Origin: Crossiella sp. SN42
Lineage (GTDB): Bacteria > Actinomycetota > Actinomycetes > Mycobacteriales > Pseudonocardiaceae
DNA: 64,000 nt
Reading direction: 5' to 3'
NCBI RefSeq assembly: GCF_023897065.1
Contig: NZ_JAMHIV010000003.1
Span: 1 to 64,000 of the forward strand
Part shown: positions 35,268 through 44,706 of the stretch, one piece after another
Layout of the letters: each line of letters opens with the position of its first letter
How positions within the stretch are numbered: the first letter of the stretch is position 1
The notes under the pieces: generated by a model
What the model saw: the letters and a program-made list of their open reading frames with translations, nothing else
Database searches by the model: none
Told to the model about the DNA's origin: nothing
Made by a program: the position numbers and the translations under genes

Positions 35268-35425
35268 CATGGGCAAATAGGTCGGAACCGGGTTGTGCGC
35301 CGATCGGGTGGCACCGTCTTGACACCCTATTGGTCGATATGCGTGCCCGCCCGTGCGCGGTGGGGTAGGTGTCTCCATCCGTCAGTCGGGGATGTCCGGT
35401 TCCGCTGCAGTAGGGGGGCACGTCC

Positions 35426-37042
35426 GTGCACCTGGTGCGCATTGAAGCGCTGAGCAAGCAGTCCTACATCTTCGCCAGCAACAAGCTCCGGGAAGCAGTC
35501 GGTGCGTCCCAGCTCATCGCTGTCTCCACCACCGACTGGGTGGACGAGGTCACGGCAGGCCTGGGCGTGACGGTGACCGAACGCGTCAAGGTGTCGGGCT
35601 TGGCGGAGTTGGCGATCTCTGGGAGTTCGGCGGAGGAAGAGCAGGCGGCGTGCCGGGCACTTCTCGCCGGCGTCACCACCCGAGCGCTGCGCCCCGCCAG
35701 GGTGATGGAGTCCGAAGACGGCGGCTGCGGGCTGCGGCTGCTCGGGGCGTGGATGGCAGTCGATGGCGAACCGACCGAGAAAGACCGGATCGAGCTGATC
35801 AGGCTCCTCGCCCAGCACCGGGAAGAGGTGGCGTCGCCGCTGGCGCGCTTTCCGCGGATGCCGGTCGTCGCCGCCTGCACCACCAGTGGCGGTCCCGCCG
35901 CCCAAGTGCTGGATGACAAAACCGGGGATCCGCCGCGGCCGCTGTCGGCGATCAGCATCGCCAAGCGTGCCGCCAACTGGCGGGGTCGTCGGAAGATCCG
36001 CACCAAGCTGGACCACCTGTTGGCCGACAAGCTGGGAACCACGCCGGAGCAACTTCTCGTGGCTTCCGGTGACCTGGAGTCCGTGCTGCTGGGCGAGGTG
36101 GGCTGGCTGGGTGTGGTGCACGCCGATGGCAACCGCATCGGGGACCTGTTCACCCACAACTCCGACCGCACGGCCCAGCTGAGCCAGGCGCTGAACGCCT
36201 GCACCGAGCAGGCACTGGCCGAGGCCGTCACGGCGCTGCGAGCGTTGCGGGCCGCGGCCGACCCGCAACGTGGGGGAGCGCGGTTGCCCCTGGTGCCGCT
36301 GATCGCGGGCGGGGACGACCTCACCACCTTGGTCGACGGCCGCTATGCCCTGCAGTTCGCCGCGGCCTACCTGCGCGCCTTCACCGCACTCAGCGCCGAG
36401 GACCCGACGTTGTCCGACGCCGCGCGGCAGGCGGGCCGCGCCCAGCTGACCGCATCCGCGGGAGTGGCGATCGTCAAGCCGCACTTCCCGTTCTCCACCG
36501 CCTATGAACTGTGCGAACAGGCCTGCGCGTCGGCGAAACGCCTGGCCGCCAGGGCCCAGGTGCCCGCCCTGGACTGGCACGTGCACTACGACTCCACCAG
36601 CCGCGGACTCGCCGCCGCGCGCGCCACGCTGCACCACGACGACGTGATCTACCAGCGTAGGCCTTACGCCGTCCTCCCACTAGGCGCCGAGCCGCCCGAT
36701 GCCGCCGAGGGGCGAGACTGGTCCAAGCTGGAGCACCTCGTGCGCACCGTCCCGGTGTCCCCGCACCCCGATCCCGGCGAGGCCCTGCCCTCCAGCCAGC
36801 TCCAACGGCTGCGCCACGAACTGATCGTCGGCGGGCCGGAGCGGGCCTCCCGCTTGTTCCGCACCCTGCTGGGCCGTGCGGAGCTGGCCGAGTTGCTGCA
36901 CCAGCTCGGCACCGACCTGTTCACCGTGATCCCCGACCTGACCGGAAAGCACGACCGGGTCCGCTCGACCCTGCTGCTGGACTTTCTCGACGGCCAGTTC
37001 GTCCACCCCTGCCCCGACCAGGTCACCGAGGAGGAGGCATGA
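35426..37042 (+). CDS. cas10: Cas10, type III CRISPR (no HD domain)
   Basis: A 538-residue Cas10. It opens with VHLVRIEALSKQSYIFASNK, a ferredoxin-like first Palm strand as in Cmr2/Cas10, and carries the cyclase motif GGDD at residues 295-298 (LIAGGDDLTTLVDG). YGRFP-like nucleotide-binding strands precede it (GWLGVVHADGNRIGDLF). No N-terminal HD nuclease domain is present, so it should make cyclic oligoadenylates but not cut DNA itself. The C-terminal helical domain (about 440-538) is present. The GTG start is used. Its stop overlaps the next start (ATGA). Confidence 0.9.
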   Translation: MHLVRIEALSKQSYIFASNKLREAVGASQLIAVSTTDWVDEVTAGLGVTVTERVKVSGLAELAISGSSAEEEQAACRALLAGVTTRALRPARVMESEDGGCGLRLLGAWMAVDGEPTEKDRIELIRLLAQHREEVASPLARFPRMPVVAACTTSGGPAAQVLDDKTGDPPRPLSAISIAKRAANWRGRRKIRTKLDHLLADKLGTTPEQLLVASGDLESVLLGEVGWLGVVHADGNRIGDLFTHNSDRTAQLSQALNACTEQALAEAVTALRALRAAADPQRGGARLPLVPLIAGGDDLTTLVDGRYALQFAAAYLRAFTALSAEDPTLSDAARQAGRAQLTASAGVAIVKPHFPFSTAYELCEQACASAKRLAARAQVPALDWHVHYDSTSRGLAAARATLHHDDVIYQRRPYAVLPLGAEPPDAAEGRDWSKLEHLVRTVPVSPHPDPGEALPSSQLQRLRHELIVGGPERASRLFRTLLGRAELAELLHQLGTDLFTVIPDLTGKHDRVRSTLLLDFLDGQFVHPCPDQVTEEEA

Positions 37043-40000
37043 CAGAGCCGTTCCTGCTACCCACCACCACGGTGATGCGGGTCCGCACCCGCAGCGACTG
37101 GCACGTCGGTGCCGGGGCGGGTGCCCCCGGCGACCGCAACGCCCTCATCCGCCGCGACGCCGACGGCCTGCCCTATCTGCCGGGCACCACCCTCACCGGT
37201 GTGCTCCGCGAGCAGTGCCTCCAGATTGCCCGCGGCCTCGACGACGGCGCCCCGGCGGGGATCTGGCAGGCGTGGCATCGATTCCTGTTCGGCAGCAGGC
37301 AGCACGCCAGCACCGAACCCGTTCCCGCCGCCGTCGCGATCCGCGCCGCACACGCAGAACCCGCGCTCGCCGCGATGCTCACCACCACCCCGGAACTGCT
37401 GGCCGCGACGACCTTCCGCAAGCCGGGCGTCAAAATCGATCCCGATAGCGGGCGCGCCCAGGACAAGTTCCTCCGGTTCACCGAGCTCGCCCGCGCGGGC
37501 ATGGTCCTGCGCGGCCTGATCACCCTCCCCCTGGACGGACTGACCGCCCGTCAGCACACCGTCGCGACCGTGCTGCTGGTCCTGGGCGCCCGCTCACTGC
37601 GCGCACTCGGCGGCGACCGCAGGCGCGGGTCCGGCGCGGTCGAGGTCGACCTGATCGCCGCCGACGGGCCCGAGTGGCAGGTATGGGTCCAAGACTGCAT
37701 CACCTGGGCGAGCAGCCACACCCCGCCCGGCCCACCGGTGCCAGCCACGGGAGAGAACGCACTCGCCTTCACTGGGACGACCACCGCGACCACCGGTCGG
37801 TGGGTGGAGATCCCGCTGACCATCACCACCGTCGACCCCGTCCGAGTGCCCAGCACGATCCTGGGCAACGTCATCACCGGCCACGACCACATTCCCGGCA
37901 CCACACTGCTTGCCTGGCTGCTGCGCACCCTGGACGGGAACCCGACGCTCCGGCATGCCCTGACCAGCGGTACGGCGGTCATCACGCACGCTTCCCCGTT
38001 GCTCAGCGGCCACCCCGCCAGACGCAGTCCCTCGGTCTTGCGCCTGGACAAACACGACAGCACTGGCGTGCTGCCCAACGCGTTCCTGCGGGAGGATGCT
38101 CGTGGCGCCAAGGCCACCGGGTGGGGCGTCCACCTCGGCCCCCAGCAGTGGGGCACCCGCGATCCGGAGGTGCTCGCCACCGAGCTGATCACCCACAATG
38201 TAATCACTGAGGACTCCGGCAAGCCCACCAGCGACGACGGCGGTGTGTTCACCGTGGAGGCCATCCCGGCCCGCCGAGCTCTGCGCGCGGTCCTGCGGAT
38301 GCGGAGGACCGTCCACGACTCCATGGTCGCCGAGCACGGCGCGGACTGGGTGCGGCGATTGGCGGGCGAAGCTCGGCTGGGCAGCGCCGCCAAGAGCGAG
38401 TACGGCCGCGTCACCGTGGCTGTACAGCCCGCTACTGCGATTGCTCACCCTCCTACCAAGCAGGGTGAGCTGACTGTCTGGGCGCTGTCGGAGGTGCTGG
38501 TGCGCGATGAGAAGCTGCGCTACAGCGGCCGGGTCGAAGACGTGGTGTCCGCGCTGTCGCGGCGATTGGGGGTGGAGCTACAGCTCCTCTCCAGTTCCGT
38601 CCGCGACGTGCGCACCGACTCCTGGCAAGGGTCCTGGAGACTTCCGCGTCCATCCCTGGTCGGCCTGGCCGCCGGGTCCTGCCTGCGGTTGCACGCTCGG
38701 CAGCCGATCTCGGCTGACAGGCTGGCCGACCTCGCCGCGGGCGGCCTCGGTGACCGGCGAGGTGAAGGCTTCGGACAGCTCGCGCTCAACCACCCCTTGC
38801 TCGATGTCGGCGAGGCAACCCGTGCCGTGCTCGTCGAACCCCACCCCACCACTGCACCTGCCTCCGGCCAGTTGGACCAGGAGGACAGCGGCTACCTGGC
38901 CGTGGTCCGAGAAGCCGCGCTGCGCGCCACCCTGACCGCCACCATCGACGCGGTGCCCGCAGCGGTGCGCACCAAGCTCGACTCCGCACTGCGCGGAGTC
39001 AGCCGCTCCCAGCGCGGCGCGGTCCGCCAGGCCATCACCACCCTCGGAGCGACCTCCGGCGCGTCCCTGGACTCCTACCTGCGCCGCACCGGTGCTCCGA
39101 AGACGGTTCAGAACCTGCTCAACTGCTTGGCTGAGCTGAACAACACCGTCGACAGCCCGCTGCGGGCCTTCGCCGATGACGCCGCCGCGAAGGTCGGTAT
39201 CACCGTCCCGTCCAGCCTCGCGCTGCGCGAAGCCCTCGGACTGCTGGTCCTTGACCTCCTGGCGGGCATCGACGCCCAGCGCGCCGCTGCCGCCCCCGAC
39301 GGTCGCCGGCACCGCAGATCCCCAGCGGCGACGGCAGTGGCCAGCGTGCCCCAACGCCAGCACCGCGACGGCCGCGGCCGCAGCACCAGCACCAGCACCC
39401 AGACCCCGCCTCCTGTCCGGGTGGTCTACCGCCCAGTTCACACCCGCTGGGAACTGACCGCCACCCTCATCGCCCGCACACCCCTGCACGTCGGCGGCAG
39501 CCACGATGACCCGTACGTGGACCTGACCGTGGCCCGCGACGGCCGCGGCGCCCCGTATGTCCCCGGCACCTCCCTGGCGGGCATCCTGCGCGCTTGGGCT
39601 GCGGAGAAGGCGGAGAACCGGGAGCAGGCTGAGGCACGTGTGCACGCGGTCTTCGACGGCCTCGCTCGCCGCTCCGGCCCAGGCGATGAGGAGTTCCTGG
39701 CCAGTCTCATCGAGGTCGACGACGCCCCGCTGCGCACCGCCGAAGGCGCCCCGGCCGTCCCGGTCCTGCGCGATGGCGTCGGCATCGATCGCAGGCGGGG
39801 AGCCGCCGCGTACCGAGTCAAGTACGAACGTGAGGTGGTGCGCGCCGGGACCCGCCTGCTGCTGCGGGTGCGCGCCGAGGACGTGGAGAAACCCGCCGAC
39901 CTCAACGGGGAGAGGACCCTCGGCCAGATGTTGACCGAACTCCAGGAAGACCTGCGCTCCCGCGAGTTCAGCCTCGGCGCGGCAGGCACCCGCGGCCTGG

Positions 40001-40989
40001 GCCGGGTCGTGGCCATCACCGACACCGTCACCCTGACCGAATATCCGGTCGGAACCCGCGCCGGCGTGCTCGACGCCTTATGCGCCACCACCCCCTGCGG
40101 TCCGCTGACGGATCCGGCCACCACATCCGACCCGGGGCCAGGGCCGGGTGTGCTGCGGATCGAGGTGGGCTGGCAGGCGGTGGGCCCGCTGCTGGTCGCG
40201 GCATCCGAAGAAGGCGTCACCGCGCAGACGGTCCCGCTGCTGGACGCCCACCCAGACACCGGGGACCCGGTCCCCGTGCTGCCCGGCGCGTCAGTCAAGG
40301 GTGTGCTCAGTTCTGAGGTAGAACGCGCCCTGCGCACCCTGTTCGAGCGGGACCTCGGCACGAGCTTCGTCGCGGCCCGCGCGGACATCGCTGAGGAGTG
40401 CCCGGTCTTCGGCGCGTTGTTCGGCTCGCAGGATCGCCGAGGCGCACTGTCCATTCCGGACACCTATTCGGTGCCATCGACGGCGTTCACGTGGTCGCAG
40501 TGGAGCGACTACCTCGCCACCGGCGAGCAGCCTCCGCACGGCTGGGCGGAGACCACGCACGTCGCCATCGACCGCTGGTCCGGGGGAGCGGCGAACAACC
40601 AGTTGTTCACCGTCCTGGAACCCCACGGCCTCGCCTGGGACGACCTGCGATTGGACATCGACACCAGCCGCCTGGCCCAGGACGAGGCCCACCGGGCGGC
40701 GGCGGTGACCCTGCTGCTCTACGCGCTGGCAGACTTCGCCGCCGGAAACGTGCCCCTGGGCCACGGCACTCACCGCGGCATGGGCGCCGCCCAAGCCGCC
40801 GGCATCACCATCAGGGGAACCGGCCTGCCCAGGCTGCCGAGGGGCGAGCACCCCCTCACCGGCGAGCCGGCCGAGCGCCGCGCCAGTGTCCTCACCCTCG
40901 CCCGAGCGCTGTGGGAGGACCCCGCCACGTGGACCGACCACCTCTCCCGGGCACCCGAAGCCGAGCAGACCGACGGAGCCGCGTCATGA
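37039..40989 (+). CDS. Giant multi-RAMP fusion, apparently Cas7-Cas5-Cas11-Cas7-Cas7
   Basis: A single 1316-residue polypeptide built of CRISPR RAMP modules. Residues 1-240: Cas7/Csm3-like (RTRSDWHVGAGAGAPGDRNA, GLPYLPGTTLTGVLRE). About 250-600: Csx10/Cas5-like (HIPGTTLLAWLLRTLDG, GTAVITHASPLLSGH). About 614-760: all-helical stretch compatible with Cas11. A Ser/Thr/Arg linker at 770-795. About 804-1020: second Cas7 (IARTPLHVGGSHDDPYVDL, APYVPGTSLAGILRAW). About 1037-1316: third Cas7 (LPGASVKGVLSSEVERAL, FGALFGSQDRRGALSIPD). In III-Dv complexes Cas7-Cas5-Cas11 and Cas7-2x are two proteins; here they appear joined. The gene is coupled to cas10 before it and csx19 after it. Confidence 0.85.
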   Translation: MTEPFLLPTTTVMRVRTRSDWHVGAGAGAPGDRNALIRRDADGLPYLPGTTLTGVLREQCLQIARGLDDGAPAGIWQAWHRFLFGSRQHASTEPVPAAVAIRAAHAEPALAAMLTTTPELLAATTFRKPGVKIDPDSGRAQDKFLRFTELARAGMVLRGLITLPLDGLTARQHTVATVLLVLGARSLRALGGDRRRGSGAVEVDLIAADGPEWQVWVQDCITWASSHTPPGPPVPATGENALAFTGTTTATTGRWVEIPLTITTVDPVRVPSTILGNVITGHDHIPGTTLLAWLLRTLDGNPTLRHALTSGTAVITHASPLLSGHPARRSPSVLRLDKHDSTGVLPNAFLREDARGAKATGWGVHLGPQQWGTRDPEVLATELITHNVITEDSGKPTSDDGGVFTVEAIPARRALRAVLRMRRTVHDSMVAEHGADWVRRLAGEARLGSAAKSEYGRVTVAVQPATAIAHPPTKQGELTVWALSEVLVRDEKLRYSGRVEDVVSALSRRLGVELQLLSSSVRDVRTDSWQGSWRLPRPSLVGLAAGSCLRLHARQPISADRLADLAAGGLGDRRGEGFGQLALNHPLLDVGEATRAVLVEPHPTTAPASGQLDQEDSGYLAVVREAALRATLTATIDAVPAAVRTKLDSALRGVSRSQRGAVRQAITTLGATSGASLDSYLRRTGAPKTVQNLLNCLAELNNTVDSPLRAFADDAAAKVGITVPSSLALREALGLLVLDLLAGIDAQRAAAAPDGRRHRRSPAATAVASVPQRQHRDGRGRSTSTSTQTPPPVRVVYRPVHTRWELTATLIARTPLHVGGSHDDPYVDLTVARDGRGAPYVPGTSLAGILRAWAAEKAENREQAEARVHAVFDGLARRSGPGDEEFLASLIEVDDAPLRTAEGAPAVPVLRDGVGIDRRRGAAAYRVKYEREVVRAGTRLLLRVRAEDVEKPADLNGERTLGQMLTELQEDLRSREFSLGAAGTRGLGRVVAITDTVTLTEYPVGTRAGVLDALCATTPCGPLTDPATTSDPGPGPGVLRIEVGWQAVGPLLVAASEEGVTAQTVPLLDAHPDTGDPVPVLPGASVKGVLSSEVERALRTLFERDLGTSFVAARADIAEECPVFGALFGSQDRRGALSIPDTYSVPSTAFTWSQWSDYLATGEQPPHGWAETTHVAIDRWSGGAANNQLFTVLEPHGLAWDDLRLDIDTSRLAQDEAHRAAAVTLLLYALADFAAGNVPLGHGTHRGMGAAQAAGITIRGTGLPRLPRGEHPLTGEPAERRASVLTLARALWEDPATWTDHLSRAPEAEQTDGAAS

Positions 40990-41540
40990 CCACAACGTTG
41001 CTGTGGAACGGAATGGACACCGTCACCCTGGCAGCCGCCCTCGAAAAGGCGGATCTGACCGACGCGAAGGGCATGGTCAGCACCACCGCCTGGCACGGCT
41101 TCGTCACCGTCACCGGCACCACCCTGACCACCCCGACCGGGCCGATTGACCCGTCCACTGTTTTCGAGGCCCGCTTCTTCGCCTCCGGCCCGATCGAACT
41201 CCGCTGGGTCCATGACCACAACGGTGCCGGAACCGCCGTCCTGCTGTCGGAGAACCCGAACCACCCGGAGTCCACCGAGGTCCACACCACCTTCGAGCAG
41301 ACCCACCTCCTCTGGGGCACCCCCGACGGCACTCCGGGATCGGGCTGGACCACTCTCCGCGAACACCGCACCGGTCCCCTGCACGTGCCCATCAGCCTCA
41401 CAACCAAGTCCGGTGACCGAGTCGCCCTCACCACCCGCGAATACATCGTGCTCGACGACTACGGCAACGCCTCGGTCGCCGACGAGCTGATCACCGGCAT
41501 CCAGTGGCAACCCACCGACCGCTGGGAGGCAGACCAGTGA
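40986..41540 (+). CDS. csx19: Csx19-like (TIGR03984-type) III-D protein
   Basis: A 184-residue protein beginning MTTTLLWNGMDTVTLAAALE, with DPSTVFEARFFASGPIELRW and a strand-rich C-terminal half (REYIVLDDYGNASVADE). This matches my recollection of the TIGR03984/Csx19 family, an ancillary subunit bound to III-D effector complexes. Position between the fused RAMP and the TIGR03986-type RAMP agrees. Both ends overlap the neighbouring genes by 4 bases. Its biochemical role is not visible. Confidence 0.75.
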   Translation: MTTTLLWNGMDTVTLAAALEKADLTDAKGMVSTTAWHGFVTVTGTTLTTPTGPIDPSTVFEARFFASGPIELRWVHDHNGAGTAVLLSENPNHPESTEVHTTFEQTHLLWGTPDGTPGSGWTTLREHRTGPLHVPISLTTKSGDRVALTTREYIVLDDYGNASVADELITGIQWQPTDRWEADQ

Positions 41541-43786
41541 ACGGCTTCCACAACCCCTACAACTTCATCCCCGCCGCCGACCGCGATGCCAAGGACCAAC
41601 ACCTCGGCGACCGTGCCCCGGCGGGTCACCACCGTCTGCACGAGAAGCTGTGGACCGGCACGATCAAGGTCAATCTCACCACCGTGACGCCCATGCTCAT
41701 CCCCGACAAGGGCGCCAAGGACGATGCCACCGGTCACCACACCTTCGGCACCCGCATCGTCAACGGCCGGGTGGACCTGCCTGCCAGCACCGTCAAGGGC
41801 GTCCTCCGCTCGGCCTACGAAGCCCTGACCAACTCCCGGATGGGGGTCTTCTCCCACCGCACCCGCCTCGGTTACCGGCCGCCAGCCAACAGCGGGCTCC
41901 AACTCAGGCCTGTACTGATCACACTCGACGGGCAGGGTGAGCCATCCAAAGCGAGATCGTGCGCCCACCTCTATCCCAAGGGGCACCCGCAGGTGCTTCC
42001 GTGCGTGGCGCTACCTGCCTACCTCCCAGGGACCAAGACACCACTTACCTTCGCGGACGATACGCCGCCGCAACACGGACAGCAGGTCTCCGTGTGGGCC
42101 GAACTCGTCAAGCGGCCGAAGACCGCAAAACAACGCGAGTACCTCTACTGGCGGGCCGCCCAGGCCTGGCTCCATTCTGACAACGATCCGCCTCGTCCCG
42201 ACAATCTGGGAGTACCCGCTAAACCAGCCGAGCGGCACCAGGTACTCGGCCCGTATGCGCTGATCCAGGGCATCGTTCATCGCACCAACCACAACATCCA
42301 TCGTAAGCACGACGAACGCCTGTTTCCCACTGAGATCGACCCCAAGAACACGGCCGACTTCGACAACGGCCCGTTGAAGATCAACCTGGGAAAATCCCTG
42401 GAGCTGGAGGATGACGCATGGTCGACCTACCAAGAACTGCTCGCGGACTACCGTGCACAGCACACCACGGCCAAGCGCGACGGCATCTGGGACCGGCCGC
42501 AGGGTCTGAAACCGTGGGAGACTCTCCTCAAGAAAGACAAGAAAGACAAGGAAGACGAAGTCTACGCCTGGTCCAGGCACCTCTATGACAACCCCGACAA
42601 CGGACAGGGGCCGGATGCGTTGCAGCCCAACATGGAAATCACCTGCTACGCCGAGTTGAACGGCAACCGCATCGTCGCCCTGTACCCGGTGCTTATCAGC
42701 AGACGGTTTTACGAGATTCGGCCCGGAGCGCTGCTGCCCGCCACCGTGGCTCCCGCGAAGGCGCTGGAGAACCTATCGCCAGCAGACCGGGTGTTCGGCT
42801 GGGTCCGGAACTCCAGATCGGAAGAGGAGTCGAAGGAGGTCGCCGAGGACGACCGTGAAGCCGCTGTCGCCGCGGCACTCCGGGTCGGACCCGTCACCGG
42901 ACCGACAAAGGAAGACGCAGCCAAACCGTTCCCCGGCGGTGGAATTCCGCTGGATATCCTCGCCTCGCCGAAACCCTCGCAGGGCCGCTTCTACGTCGGC
43001 AAGAACACCAACGACTTGCCCGCGCCACTTGAACCGGGCACGCGAAAAGACAAGTTCTTCACCGAGGACAACCTACTGCGCGGGCGCAAGGTCTACCCCC
43101 ACCAGGAGAAAACACCCGACTACTGGAACCCCGACGACAAGGGACAGGAGTTCCGTCGACCGAAGAACAAGCCCGACAGCCAGAACCGCACCATCACCAG
43201 CTGGGTCAAGCGCGGCGTGACGTTCGAGTGCACCCTCCACGTCCGCAACCTCACCGACGTCGAACTCGGCGCCCTGCTGCTCCTGCTCACCCCGGAGCAG
43301 TACGGCAAGGATGGCAAGGACGGCCTGCACCGCATGGGTGGCGGCAAACCCCTCGGTTTCGGCTCGGTCAAGCTGACGGTCCACGACACGGACCTGCGCC
43401 GGGGTACGGACTGGCGGAAGGACTTCACCACCCTGGGCGAGGCCACCCCCGCACAGCCGAACCTCGACGAGGTGATCGGAACCTTCCTCACCGCCCTGAA
43501 CAACACGCCCCACGGGCCCCGCATCCTCCGCGACATCCGGACGGCAGCGGTGGGCTTCGCCAAGACGGACCAGGTCCACTACCCGAGGATGCTGGGAGAT
43601 AAGGACCCCGACGGCAAGAACTACGAATGGTTCATCCACAACGAAAGGCAGAAGGGAGGCGCCGCTTCCCTGCCCGCCGTCGGCGAGGCACTGCCGTACT
43701 ACAAGCGCGAGCAGAAGCCGAAGAAGGGAAACGGCAAGCAGCACAACAAATCTGAATACAAGGGCAAGGGGCACAGCGAGAGGTGA
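41537..43786 (+). CDS. Large RAMP protein, TIGR03986 / Cas7-insertion type
   Basis: A 749-residue RAMP starting VNGFHNPYNFIPAADRD; the NPYNFIP start is typical of TIGR03986. The Cas7-like fold begins at about 45 (KVNLTTVTPMLIPDKG, GRVDLPASTVKGVLRSAYEA), is interrupted by a long charged insertion (about 150-560, with KKDKKDKEDEVYAW), and resumes with RGVTFECTLHVRNLTDVELG and the glycine loop GLHRMGGGKPLGFGSVKL. This matches the Cas7-insertion subunit of III-Dv complexes. The C-terminus is Lys/Gly rich. It is coupled to csx19 and followed after 24 bases by the reverse transcriptase. Confidence 0.82.
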   Translation: MNGFHNPYNFIPAADRDAKDQHLGDRAPAGHHRLHEKLWTGTIKVNLTTVTPMLIPDKGAKDDATGHHTFGTRIVNGRVDLPASTVKGVLRSAYEALTNSRMGVFSHRTRLGYRPPANSGLQLRPVLITLDGQGEPSKARSCAHLYPKGHPQVLPCVALPAYLPGTKTPLTFADDTPPQHGQQVSVWAELVKRPKTAKQREYLYWRAAQAWLHSDNDPPRPDNLGVPAKPAERHQVLGPYALIQGIVHRTNHNIHRKHDERLFPTEIDPKNTADFDNGPLKINLGKSLELEDDAWSTYQELLADYRAQHTTAKRDGIWDRPQGLKPWETLLKKDKKDKEDEVYAWSRHLYDNPDNGQGPDALQPNMEITCYAELNGNRIVALYPVLISRRFYEIRPGALLPATVAPAKALENLSPADRVFGWVRNSRSEEESKEVAEDDREAAVAAALRVGPVTGPTKEDAAKPFPGGGIPLDILASPKPSQGRFYVGKNTNDLPAPLEPGTRKDKFFTEDNLLRGRKVYPHQEKTPDYWNPDDKGQEFRRPKNKPDSQNRTITSWVKRGVTFECTLHVRNLTDVELGALLLLLTPEQYGKDGKDGLHRMGGGKPLGFGSVKLTVHDTDLRRGTDWRKDFTTLGEATPAQPNLDEVIGTFLTALNNTPHGPRILRDIRTAAVGFAKTDQVHYPRMLGDKDPDGKNYEWFIHNERQKGGAASLPAVGEALPYYKREQKPKKGNGKQHNKSEYKGKGHSER

Positions 43787-43810
43787 CTCCGTCCTCCGTC
43801 AGGAGAGGGT

Positions 43811-44706
43811 ATGACACGACATCCTCGCGCAGCCGCCGCCGATCCGCTGGCGGTCGTGGCGCGGCCGGAGACGGTGTGGGCGGCGTGGGCACGGGTGGCC
43901 GCCGGCAGCGGAATACCGGGGGCGGACGGGATCAGCGTTGAGGAGTTCGCCCGCGCTCTGGGACCGCGGCTGTGGCTGCTCGGCGACCTGCTGCGTTCCG
44001 GTAACTACCAGGCGCAGCCCCTGCGTCCGGTGCTGGCCACCCGTGGCGGCCGGACACGGCAGCGGGGCATCCCCACGGTGGCTGACCGGATCGCGCAGCG
44101 CGCGGTACTGCACGCCTGCGCGGACCGACTGCTGCCGGCCGCGTCGGAGACCAGTTTCGCCTACCAACGGGGCAGATCCTGGCTGGATGCCCTCCAGCGG
44201 GCACGCGCCCACGGTGCGGCCGGGTTGCGGTGGGTCTTCCGCACTGACATCGCCGAGTTCTTCGCCACGATCGACCGCCGCCTGCTCACCGAGCCGTCGC
44301 TCGCCGTGTCCTGGATGCCGGCGTGACCGATCTCGTGGCCCAGTGGATCGCCGCGCCGATGGTGACCGAGGCGGGCCCGCGCCGAGCGCGCCTTGGAATC
44401 GCTGAAGGAGCGCCGATCAGCCCCGCTCTCGCCAACCTCTTCCTCGCCGACTTCGATCAGGCAGTGGACCGGCGCCACGGCAGGCTCGTCCGCTATGCCG
44501 ACGACCTGGCGTTGTTCTGCCGCGATCTCGACACCGCGGTGGCCGGGGCCGAGCACCTGCTGCTGGAACTGGCCGCGCCCGGACTGCGGCCCAACCCGGA
44601 CAAGACCTACCTCAGTTCCTTCGACACCGGATTCCGTCTGCTGGGATGGGAGTTCAGCGGTGGCCAGGAGTATCCGCCGTCAGTGCCGCGGGGTGCGGGG
44701 TGCTGA
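43811..44706 (+). pseudogene. CRISPR-associated reverse transcriptase, frameshifted
   Basis: Two frames together give one RT of about 300 residues. The first (43811-44326) holds RT motifs 0-3: GADGISVEEFARAL, RGIPTVADRIAQRAVL and the first catalytic Asp in WVFRTDIAEFFATIDRR. The second (44323-44706) holds GIAEGAPISPALANLFL, the catalytic LVRYADDLALFCRD and LNPDKT-like LRPNPDKTYLS, GFRLLGWEF. Conserved sequence in the second frame extends upstream of its GTG (ARRVLDAGVTDLV), so one base is missing near 44285-44295 rather than two genes being natural. No slippery heptamer is seen. RTs next to cas1 in type III loci allow spacer capture from RNA. Confidence 0.8.

Noticed and set aside
43811-44706. 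Programmed -1 frameshift in the RT
   Set aside because: No X-XXY-YYZ heptamer or obvious stimulatory hairpin was seen around 44285-44326; a simple indel explains the split.
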